NCBI GenBank assembly: GCA_907163375.1
Contig: CAJQUW010004792.1
Location: 31,610 to 95,609, forward strand
DNA length: 64,000 nt
Direction of reading: 5' to 3'
From: Prostheceraeus crozeri
Taxonomy: Eukaryota; Platyhelminthes; Polycladida; Euryleptidae
Under the pieces are notes generated by a model. The model did no database searches, was not told the DNA's origin, and worked only from the letters and a program-made list of their open reading frames with translations. Of this stretch, positions 1 to 8,912 are shown one piece after another. The position numbers were made by a program, and so were the translations under genes. Positions within the stretch are counted from its first letter, which is position 1. Every line of letters starts with the position of its first letter.

Positions 1-111
1 GATGTTTTGCTCGTTGGGTATAAGTGAATAGGCGTGTGCTTCCGGATAGTCACCGACCAGCACAGCAAACCCCGTGAGAATGCTGTCCTCACGAGATTTC
101 ACGATGCTTGA
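1..111 (-). CDS. Possible partial coding exon running off the left edge, unrecognised
   Basis: The minus strand has an open frame of 37 codons that starts just after an AG (CTCCAG) and continues past base 1. The codons give a well-mixed peptide including ILTGFAVLVGDYPEAHAYS, and the stretch is more GC-rich than its surroundings. The same frame is interrupted upstream of the AG, which fits an exon boundary. I do not recognise the family; it could equally be a transposon fragment. Only one end is visible, so this is a weak call. Confidence 0.3.
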
Positions 112-1070
112 CTGGAGCCATTACTGGTCCATCGGACCGAAGGCGCTCGCCTATTGGTGTTTTTTCTTATCATCTATGGCTAATAGGGTTTTTTTACCAT
201 CGATGTTTTTTTCAGAATTATAGTATTAAAAAGTAGTAGTCTTGAAAATGCATCTTGTATATTTTGTTAAGAATTGAGCCAAAATACTTCAAAACACAGA
301 TACGCGCACAATTTTAAAATGTAAACTTGGCCTAATTGCTTTCCGAGTCATGCTAACGATACTAAATTACATTGTTGAGTTGGCACTGCAGTCAGTAAAA
401 ACATTAATGCTTCATCACAAGCCCCTCACAACTACTTAAAGCACTACAAGAACTACGCCAGATGGGATCAATGCCACAATTATTCACCAGCGAGTTGGAT
501 GACTGACTGACAAAGCCACAGAACTGATGGAGCCTGATGGAATTACGATGAAATAATACAGTTATATTTACACAATGTATTTGAAACGTAGCACAAACAA
601 TTAACTATATATAAGCTCTACGGAAGCTGTTGTAAGTAACGTATCGTTGAAGAGAAATGCATGAATGGCTGCGTAATTTGTCTCTCAGTTCCAGATAATA
701 CAATTTTCCAGCGATTGCCATTGTTCAAGAGATTAGAATGCACGTGATTCACGCACTTTTAATAATTCATAACAGAATTATACATCAGGTATATGCTGAT
801 GCAAAGGAATTTGATGTATGAGATGCAGAATTGCAATCTGAATGTGTTGAAAAAGTTAGTTGATGAAATGTTTTTTGCAAGATTTGCTGACATTCGACGT
901 AATCTAGCAGAGTTTCAGTTCCAGGTTTTATTAACTTTCAGTGGATTGAAAGTTAATTGATCGCAATCAAATTGATCATTGAAATTTATTTATCGAAGCA
1001 ATTGTTATATAAATAACTTTAGTTTGATTTCTGTGATCGAATCGAATAAGTGCATTTGAAGTTCTATTGA
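112..1070. other. No gene seen
   Basis: AT-rich sequence with no open frame of note and no repeat end that I could pair inside the window. Confidence 0.5.
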
Positions 1071-1310
1071 TGTGATCAACTGAATGTTGCAGTGATCGAA
1101 TGATTGCTGCTGTGATTGAATAATTGCTGCAGTGATCGAATAATTGTCGCAGTGATCGAGTAATTGCTGCTGTGATCGAGTAATTGCTGCAGTGATCGAG
1201 TAATTGTTGCAGTGATCGAGTAATTGTTGCAGTGATCGAGTAATTGTTGCAGTGATCGAGTAATTGTTCCTGTGATCGAGCTATTGTTGCAGTGATAGAA
1301 TAATTACAAT
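1071..1310. repeat. Minisatellite, 20-bp unit, about 12 copies
   Basis: Head-to-tail 20-bp units of the form AGTGATCGAGTAATTGTTGC. Units from 1191 to 1250 are identical and those toward both ends diverge by a few bases. Because 20 is not a multiple of three but all frames avoid stops, the array yields a long minus-strand open frame of repeated Leu-Asp-His-Cys type peptide, which is an artefact. A single extra unit-like stretch recurs near 1561-1580, on the far side of the tRNA-like sequence. Confidence 0.95.
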
Positions 1311-1455
1311 TTAAGCTCAAAGCATAATGCTGGCTTTGAATTACTGATATCTTGCTTCAGTAGTTTGGCTTGACAGATAGTGCTATGCTGTCTTGGAGGA
1401 TGAAGCCATCTGATTGGATGACGCAGATTCTGCAATGGAGATTTATGTCTTGCTG

Positions 1456-1533
1456 TCGCCCGTTCATAGCTCAGCTGGCACAGAGTTGACCTAGAATGCC
1501 AGAGGTCGGTGGTTCAAATCCACCAAGAGGCGC
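1456..1533 (+). tRNA. tRNA-like sequence (tRNA pseudogene or SINE head)
   Basis: It has an A-box-like stretch (TAGCTCAGCTGG) and a B-box-like stretch (GGTTCAAATCC) inside a perfect 5-bp T stem (GGTGG/CCACC). A D-type stem and a 5-bp GACCT/AGGTC anticodon-type stem are present, but the anticodon loop is too long. The acceptor stem (CGCC/GGCG) carries mismatches. These defects point to a tRNA pseudogene or a tRNA-derived SINE head rather than a working tRNA. Confidence 0.4.
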
Positions 1534-1989
1534 AGTTGTTTTCCGTCTGTTAAGTCGACTGCTGTGATCGAATAATTGTAATGTAAGTTCTATTGCTATT
1601 TCTCCACGCGTGGAATGAGCAATTGAAATTCTTTTAAATGAAACAATTGGCCCAAAAATTGATTGTTGCAGTCGAATAATTAATCATTTTCTATCTAACT
1701 TATTGAAATTAGTTCATTAACTGTTCAACTTGCAATGCGATGTCTCTCCGTTGCAGGGAAAACATTGTATATTCAGTGACGTTTAGAGTTTCTATTGAGC
1801 TCACAGTTCTCATCTTGAAAAGGATGAAAAGGCAAGTAAGTGAGCACTCCTTCTTTTTATTGACCAAAAAACGACGCATATTTTAAAGAAATGTACAAAT
1901 GCTGAACGTTTCGGGAATTCTCCCCTTCTCAGGTGATCATTTCCTACTTTATAAATTTACTTGTATTATTTGCAACAACTTTTATATCG

Positions 1990-2242
1990 TCTATTTCAGA
2001 TCCGCTACCAAGAGTATTGTCGTGCTATCACGAATAACAATAAAAGTAGTGCGTTGACCGAACATTTGGTTAACATGCATCAAGAAGTGTTGATCTATTG
2101 ACATTTTGTCTCTAGAGATTTTGGAAAAGGGCAGAGATCCATTAGAAACACGCATAACAGAAGCTCGCTGCATTAGATACAATTCACCGCGGATAAATCG
2201 CAGACGCGAAATTGTAGAGTTCTGAATCTGATTGCTGCTCTC
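1990..2242 (+). pseudogene. Penelope-like element GIY-YIG region remnant
   Basis: Plus-strand frames between the inverted arms give short stretches (SSALTEHLVNMHQEV, then RINRRREIVEF) resembling the C-terminal part of PLE GIY-YIG endonucleases, where a basic 'NRR' block near the end is common. The order, endonuclease end followed by a terminal repeat, fits a PLE 3' end. The copy is broken in several places. A minus-strand open frame over the same bases is taken to be its shadow. Confidence 0.4.
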
Positions 2243-2305
2243 TGCCTCTGATAATATAAATATTAATCTGGGCATCTCGCAGAAGACTCTGCCGATTTAG
2301 TTGAC

Positions 2306-2341
2306 GCCGCTGAGGAGGGGAGAATTCCCGAAACGTTCGGC
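2306..2341 (+). ncRNA. Hammerhead ribozyme-like motif
   Basis: In order: GCCG, the core CTGAGGA, a small hairpin closed by GGGA/TCCC, the core GAAA, a self-complementary ACGT, T at the cleavage position, and CGGC pairing back to GCCG. That is the hammerhead layout with a very short stem III, the form reported for Penelope-like elements and thought to act as a dimer. One nucleotide between CTGAGGA and stem II may be unpaired. Activity is not shown. Confidence 0.55.
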
Positions 2342-2365
2342 ATTTGCACATTTCTTTAAATTATA

Positions 2366-4229
2366 CGATCAAAATTGCAAAAAACTCCTGGTGGCGACTA
2401 TCACCTACATCTATTGACTGTCACTGCTATCATTAAAGCCAGTTGTTTGTTTGCAATCAATTTCTGATAACTCCTGTTCTCTTTAAGATTTCTGTCATAT
2501 AGCTGAAGACAATGACTTACAGATTGAATTATAGATTTTAAGCTGAAAGTAGTTAAAAAATTAAGTATAATGAAAGCTTAAACCTATTGAGATCAGCGAA
2601 CCGTCCGGGTTTTGTCAAAGATAATTAGGAACGCTATTATTATATCAGACAGCACACATGTTGTTTTTTTCAGACAGCACAAAAGTTACTTTTCAAACTG
2701 TCATAATTTGGTGATATTTTGTAACATTGTTTGTAAGTTAGCACTTCCCTGAATGGCCAGTATTCCGATATTCTATTTTAGATAAAATGAGAACTCATTT
2801 AAATAATCAAAAACCACATTACAAATTCGTAGACAAACAATTAAATTCAATGATATTTATAGCCAACACAGATCTTAAATCAAATATATTCCAAAATTCA
2901 AACTAGTTTTTGTGACCATATGATGCAAACTGCTCCATTTTCTATCAATAGTAGAAGCAGAATGCGCGGAAGCATGCATACAGCACTACGTGTCGCGCGG
3001 TCTCTCTCCCTATGAAATACTGAATGTTGAAGAAATAAGAATTCATTTCAATTCAAAATTTCAATTGTAGTAGTGTAATAAGGAAATTGGAGGTATGCGA
3101 GTAGTGACAGTAGAGATTCGAGTGGAGTCTCGTTAACAAAAATAGGGCATATTGCAATGCGCCACAACCTCTGATTATGCAACTGGGAAATATTGCTTTT
3201 GCGCCACAATGCTTTCCAGACAAAAGGCATTTGCGCGAAAAAAATGGCAAATCTACACCACCAAGGTGCATGTATGCATTTGAGCTCCTCAGATGTCGCA
3301 GGTTATGATGCATGAAAAATTGTATTACTGAAAGAATGTCCCTGCTTGCGAGTATTATGAAAAACAGATTTTATACATGCCGTTAATCCGCTATATTTTG
3401 TGGCGCAAATGCATTACCAAGTGGCAACAAAGGTAAAAGTCCCTAGATCTTGATAAGTAGAGAAGATATACCGATATCAATACAGTGTATAATATGTAAA
3501 TTTACGAGAAAGTTAGTGCAGAATGATGAAATGTGTCATGAAGCACAGCCTATCACTACCAAATTCTAAAATTCATTTGCTTCTTGAAATTTCAACAGCA
3601 CACTGTCAGAAAGTCAGCCGATATTACGGTGCCTTGCAAAATCAAAGGACTATTTTGTTATTTGTCTTTGAGAAATCATAAAATAAGAAGAAATTTTATC
3701 ATTTTGATCAATGGCTGTTTCAAGTGCGAACCCTGTCATGTCATGGTAATGATGCAAAATCATTCCTGTGGTTTTGTTGATTTCATCACGCATAATAAGC
3801 ACGACCACACAGAAATTTCATCTTCCAAATATTCAAACTATATTGTCATTTAATTTGGATGATCTTTAATGAACAAAAGAAAATCATCACAATGGGGTTT
3901 ACAAATTTATGCTTAAATGCACGAGCATTTGTCATACATCGGATGTGTGCATTTGCTTGGAATTTGATGTATACGCTGATTAATGTTTGCTTAATCAAGT
4001 AAAATCTTGACAGCATTTTCAATAACATGTATAGGTGCTGTAAGTTTGCAAATGCTTTCAATGAATTACATGTACATGCAGGTGACATATTGAAATATAT
4101 TTAGTTCAACACCTGTTGAGAAATATAGATGGCATGGGCTCCTTTCAAGTCAAAATAATGAGCTACATGTAGCTATGAATAGATAGTGTATAGTTAGTTA
4201 GCATTTAGGATGTTACTATGGCTAGTTGT
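2366..4229. other. No gene seen
   Basis: AT-rich sequence. Short open frames at 3048-3313 (minus) and 3584-3853 (plus) have no recognisable motif or splice context. Confidence 0.5.
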
Positions 4230-4545
4230 GGTGTGATCACATAATTAGACAAGTCATCTATACTTCATTTGTTTGCCTAGGAAGGAAGTATCGTGGCATG
4301 CAATCCAAATGAAATGGCACAATCTGCTGACATTATACCATAGCAATCGAATAATGAGCAGCCAGATTACGTGAAACACGCCAAATTGTGCGAAGTTTCA
4401 GTGACTGTTATCAACCGGATCACACACCAAAGAGACACAGACAATGTCAAGTTCTACAGAGAAGTTTGTGAACGTTTTTCCGTGCGCCTGCTAACTTTTC
4501 TAATAATGATCGGAGGACCCAACATGATCGAGAAAACTTTTTCGC

Positions 4546-5287
4546 CAGGGATGCGGAGTCGGAGTCCCGGAGTCCTATCATTTTTGCTGGAGTTAGAGTC
4601 CTATCAAATGATAGGAGTCCGGCCTATAACTAGACCCGAAATATAATGTAAACAAATTATCTATACCCGTGCATATAGCTGTCATTGTCTTGATGTCAAC
4701 TTTCTCCGTTAAACAAAAGTACAGAGACACTGCTGCATGCAAAGCTTGTAATAGTTGAGGGAATGAGCCGTGATAGTGAAAAGAGGATTGTCGTTTCACT
4801 CGGTGATTTAGTAGAGAAGACAAGCCTTCCTAGCCTCGATCACCCCTACGCACCAAAGGTCACATCAGAGACAAAAACGAAATACTAGTTTGTTTGAGAC
4901 CATTACCTCTTACACTCACGTTAATTTTGTGTGATGGCTCCTCCAAAGCGGATATTAAAGTCGAAAGTGTACTCATTTTTTGGATAAGGATGAGAGATTT
5001 TCCTGCCTGGTAGAGACTGGAGAAAAACCATGTGAAGCACACATCAACAAGATGGGAGGAGCGGAGTCGCATGCATCCAACTTAAAGCGACATTTGATTA
5101 ACTTTCATCGAAAATGATTGATGCTTGATACAGCAATGATCACTAAAAATAGGTTCATGTAAGCCTATAATGATCTATGATGTAGGTTACCAGTCAATTT
5201 TTCAAAAAACTAGGATTCTATGCTTGTCACCCGGAGTCGGAGTCCTATGAAACCCCGGAGTCGGAGTAATAGGACTCCGCATCCCTG
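4546..5287 (+). mobile_element. hAT-type element, 742 bp, nested in the MITE
   Basis: Inverted ends CAGGGATGCGGAGTC / GACTCCGCATCCCTG, with tandem CGGAGTCGGAGTCC motifs next to both ends. Flanks TTTTTCGC (4538-4545) and TTTTGCGA (5288-5295) match at 6 of 8 bases, an aged 8-bp duplication. The uninterrupted MITE copy at 60.7 kb has TTTTGCGC at this point, which confirms the insertion site. CAGGG-type ends plus an 8-bp duplication are typical of hAT. A BED-finger remnant is inside, but no catalytic domain. Confidence 0.88.
4934..5117 (+). pseudogene. BED-type zinc finger fragment of hAT transposase
   Basis: Reading begins MAPPKRILKSKVYSFFG and meets a stop. The next frame continues KDERFSCLVETGEKPCEAHI and on to SHASNLKRHLINFH before a stop at 5115-5117. 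The C-x(6)-C and H-x(4)-H pattern with SNLKRHL is that of the BED finger at the N-terminus of many hAT transposases. One frame change lies in the TTTTTTGGA run near 4982. The DDE and dimerisation regions are absent, so this is a leftover of an internally deleted autonomous element. Confidence 0.75.
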
Positions 5288-5518
5288 TTTTGCGAAATGA
5301 TGTGAGTTCTTCGAATCTAAAGGAATGATGCGTTCGGAGCACTTCGAAGGAACTCATAGCAATCTGCAAGCGACGCAGGTCCATTTTTCCTATCTCTGTA
5401 AGGTATCTGGAATTCCTTTTTGCCCACTTAGTAAGCTCCTGCATGTGTCATCGTTTCGAATCAGTTTGCATTTCTAGTAAAGTGATACGCTTTAACAATC
5501 TAATTCTGTAGGTGTGAT

Positions 5519-6052
5519 CCTAACTGGGACGAAAAGGGTGTACATGTAACTCGTGAACATGATCCAAGATCTTCAGCAGAAAAATCGGGGTTTCCGCGAC
5601 TTGACATTGCTGATAAGATCAATTCATTACCATCAGCGACCTATGTATTCAATGATGATTAACAATATATAATTCAACCTCATTGGTTTGGGTCAGTTTC
5701 AAATTCTGGTTTGGGACGAGTCGGCTACCCACCCCTGTTGCTAAAGTTTTGATCCGAATAACATGAAATTCACAGTACAACTAATTTGGTATGTTAACTT
5801 TCTAATGGCATTCATTTGTTGTAAGGTTCATCTTCGTCTTGGCCAAGACAAGGACAAAGACTAAAAATACATAAAAGTAAGCAAACTTTTGACTATAAAC
5901 ATCCTCAATGACTACTATTCACCAGGGTTGGTTCCTGTTGGGTTCCTGGCACCTGCGAGATAGTGCCTGTGACTGGGGGAGACACCCATCCAATTGGCAG
6001 TGTGTCCCTGAGACGCCAGAGTCCCTGACAATAATAATACTAATAACTGCAT
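5519..6052. other. No gene seen
   Basis: Unremarkable sequence apart from a slightly GC-rich stretch at 5926-6030. Confidence 0.5.
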
Positions 6053-6340
6053 CTAATTTTTAATTTCGTCATATTTCATCTGCAATAGTCTATTACTTTC
6101 GGTGATATACGATAATTGTGCAGATAATGGTTGAATGTATTTCTCGAGTATAGAAGAAAGCATTTCAACTGTCACAGCATTATCTGATTGCGCTTTTGAT
6201 CTTGATTAATTCTCGTCAAATCTCTCAATAGCATCCTTCAAGGTCGTATTCAATTGTTCTTTAGTCAATCTACCTAACTGTGTCGCAGACATTCGCCGAA
6301 CACTTGCAAACGAATATGGAATCTTGCTGGTGTCAGTCAT
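6053..6340 (-). pseudogene. Possible LINE ORF1-like N-terminal relic
   Basis: From ATG at 6340 the frame encodes 44 residues (MTDTSKIPYSFASVRRMSAT and on), has one in-frame TAA at 6208-6206, then stays open for 50 more residues with a helix-rich, coiled-coil-like composition (LEKYIQPLSAQLSYITESNR). This resembles the start of ORF1 proteins of some LINEs, but no RRM or zinc knuckle is visible. It could instead be a short host exon; family assignment is weak. Confidence 0.3.
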
Positions 6341-6579
6341 TATGACGTAACCAAGGTCAGCTAGGAGAGGCAAGAAGACGGGTTTTGACGTCGAGGATCA
6401 CGTGATGTGAAAAATCAATAAATTGCAAATTTTCGACGAGGAGGCTTTGACTGGATTGCCAATAACAGGTAATTTCTCAGCTGACAATACCAGCAGCTAC
6501 ACCGAACAAGCTACAAACAGCCTTGACGAAATCGATGAAGACCGATACAGAATGCACTAGCACTATACACTAATCGAAG

Positions 6580-6835
6580 CATAGAAATAAACTGTTTATC
6601 TGAAGTTGACTAGAATGGAAATTGATTCAAGGTCGTGGCACATCCGGGGGAACTAAGTTGGGGCATGAATGACCAATAAAGAGCTTAGATTTACACATGT
6701 GACTGATTCTAGCCCAATGATTAAGACGTTGACAAGTGTATCTAAGTGAAAATGCGTGCGATTTATGTGCCACTATTGTGTATTACATGAAGATTAACTT
6801 CCATTCTAGAGGTTTTATTGTTGTCAATTTCTATG
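6580..6835. mobile_element. 256-bp MITE with CATAGAAAT ends, copy 1
   Basis: Ends CATAGAAATAAAC and GTCAATTTCTATG form short inverted repeats. It is flanked by perfect AATCGAAG at 6572-6579 and 6836-6843. A second copy at 60025-60279 matches along its length and has its own target duplication. It is non-coding. The 8-bp duplication suggests mobilisation by a hAT-like transposase; since the next base also matches, 9 bp cannot be excluded. Confidence 0.85.
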
Positions 6836-6843
6836 AATCGAAG

Positions 6844-7553
6844 CGACGAATTGATCTATAAATAGACACGAGTTGAATGAGGGACGAAAGGGAGAATGCA
6901 ATGCTTGTCGCACCGATTACGTTTCGACTGAATACAGATCAGGAATCACAACAATAGCAGGAAACCATAGGATATATTGACCCAATCTGATATCCTCAAA
7001 TCCCGATATCCACACCAAAGTATTCACTATCTGATAACGGTCAGATTGGTACCAAAATTATCAAAATCCAAGCTAGAAGCTGCCACAATATGTATAAATT
7101 GATATGAACATCAGACCAGAACCAGGACACGACCAGCTCGCTCGACAGTTGTTGGGGTTTTAATGTGGAAAACAGTTGTTGATAATGTGGAAGATTGCTG
7201 ACAGGGTTGGAAGTCAGCATGACACAGGTGAAAACGAACCGGGATTGAGGAGCTTGATGGGGAGCTTCCCATTAGAGCAGCTATGTCATTTGCCGACTTC
7301 GTGATGTGTCCCTGTGTGCTGCCTTGTGCCATTGTGCAGGGTTGTCGCTAGGTTCCTGTTCGGTGGATTGGGTGGATTGTTGCTACTCTGGGTCCCACTC
7401 CGCACTTTCTGGTGAGATGCGAAAATCTCTTCAATAATTAGATATATATTGACCATTGACAACATTCATTCCATAATGTATTGCCCAAAAAATTACAATT
7501 CGTAATAGCATGCAAATATAGCAATTAGTAATGTGATGTAACCGCTTCACTGT
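6844..7553. other. No gene seen; one unassigned minus-strand open frame
   Basis: An open frame on the minus strand at 7332-7111 (73 codons, starting MAQGSTQGHITKSANDIAAL) has coding-like composition but no recognisable motif and no clear splice sites. Confidence 0.35.
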
Positions 7554-7784
7554 ACTGTAAATCGCTATACGAACATACTATACGTATTGATACAAGATTC
7601 TCACATCTTTACGGAGATTTGGTATATCTTTCATACGAATATTGACTTTCCTTAGTTCTCATGTGTTTGGTTTGTAACGATGCGAACAAACTCCCTCTGT
7701 GATTAGGACGATAGAAAGCAACATGCCAAAACATATTTTGGTATTCATTCTTCGCATGTGTTTGGTAATGAGCGGTTAACAATG
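7554..7784. mobile_element. Decayed copy of the CACTGTAAATCG MITE family
   Basis: It begins ACTGTAAATCGCTATACGAA and ends in a degraded ATGAGCGGTTAACA. The order of internal blocks (TACGAACATAC, GATACAAGATTCTC, GGTATATCTTTCATACG) follows the copies at 34049-34836 and 41380-42365. It is shorter and much more diverged than those, so older. Confidence 0.5.
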
Positions 7785-8699
7785 TAAGCTTGTAAATCCG
7801 TCTTCATACTTATTTTTATTCAAGACCGTTGACGGACCTGATGGCTATTAAACGCACGCCATCACTGACGATTAATCATGAAAAAGCAGTTTAAGTTTTC
7901 AGAATAACCGCAACAATTCATGAGGAAAATTCACTATATATTTTGCTTTTTTCCGCTTTCTAAGGTATAATGTCCAGAGACACAAATATTTGATTGCCAT
8001 TTACTATTTGAGATTGATACACTAGGCCGATTCATCTTTTTGAGCGGCTTTTTTTCAATCTTCTTTCTCTGTAAAACTGAAGTTATTTCTGGGTGGTGAT
8101 ATTTTCGCACCAGCATGTATCCCCTTTTGGGTAAACACCGAAAAGCAACATAAACTGGAATCATTTTAGGACAAATCCGGTAGAAATACATGCAAATTTT
8201 CTGCTTATCCCTACATTTGCGACTTTAAATAAAGGTTAAAAAATACTATGTGTTCCTTGTTTTTAATGCCAGACACTTGCCAACCAAGAATCTGGCACCG
8301 CTTCTTTCAAATGACCTTCAAAAGCTGCTTAGATGAGTGAAATAACGCAGCTAGATTATATCTGACATGTCAGTAGTAAATCTATTAAGTTGCCTGCTTA
8401 TGTATGTCTATATCATGCACCCTATGTTTGCTGACAGCTACTTGAACCTCTCTATCAAGACTCGCACAGACGGTGGGATTACTGGCTATCTTGTCTGAAG
8501 CTGCTCTTCTTTGAATACATCATCAATGTCCTTCATCATACACTCATCAATGACTACATAATCTCAATTATATAACATAACCTAATGGGTACTTTTTGCC
8601 ACGGTTTAAAAACTAAGGTAAAGTATTACAGCTTAGCTTTTAGCAGAGCGCAAAGTACACGTTCAAAAGCTTGATTTTAAAACAATCTTTTAAAATATT
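7785..8699. other. No gene seen
   Basis: AT-rich. A minus-strand open frame at 8191-7934 has no recognisable motif. Confidence 0.5.
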
Positions 8700-8912
8700 G
8701 TTTCGGGTACTCTTTTTAAAGCTCTCTCCTGACTAGATGTCTTACAGCATCAAAAATTTGAAATATTGCTGTGATAGATAACGATCTGCTTTATCTGATG
8801 GTGCAGAAACGGTAAAGAAAGATGAAGAAATGATGTCAGCAAAGTTATTAGAAAATCAGTTGCTTTTTGGGATTTTCAAGTCTGCAAACTTTTTTTGAAC
8901 AGTATTTTTTAG
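8700..8912. repeat. Fragment of the palindromic repeat family seen at 46826-48358
   Basis: Shares GATAACGATCTGCTTTATCT, GGTGCAGAAACGGTAA and the terminal TTTTTTTGAACAGTA with the family. Only part of one arm is present. The end matches the right end of the large palindrome, so this is probably a truncated or solo end. Confidence 0.6.

Larger units (their letters stand above)
1877..2365. repeat. Inverted repeat of Penelope-like type, arms of about 57 bp
   Basis: The left arm (1877-1933) and right arm (2308-2365) are inverted copies that include GGGGAGAATTCCCGAAACG. The right arm carries the better-preserved hammerhead core. The left arm has the core altered (CTGAGAA for CTGAGGA). Inverted terminal repeats with hammerhead-type cores are known for Penelope-like retroelements. 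Confidence 0.7.
4238..5510. mobile_element. MITE with 8-bp target duplication, copy 1, split by a hAT element
   Basis: It starts CACATAATTAGA and ends TCTAATTCTGTA (imperfect inverted ends), flanked by GGTGTGAT at 4230-4237 and 5511-5518. Without the nested hAT element it is about 523 bp and aligns along its length with the copies at 60434-60917 and 62673-63200. Inner landmarks shared by the copies include GTTATCAACCGGATCACAC. There is no coding capacity. The 8-bp duplication fits hAT or P-type transposases. Confidence 0.85.

Noticed and set aside
1071-1310. Could the array be a CRISPR?
   Set aside because: The units are head-to-tail without unique spacers, and the genome is animal-like.
976-1320. 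Minus-strand open frame of 114 codons with repeated LLDHCSNYSIT-like peptide
   Set aside because: It is simply the translation of the 20-bp minisatellite and carries no independent evidence of coding.
1991-2275. Minus-strand open frame of 94 codons
   Set aside because: The plus strand of the same bases gives PLE endonuclease-like peptides, in the orientation expected from the hammerhead-bearing repeat, so this frame is taken as a shadow.
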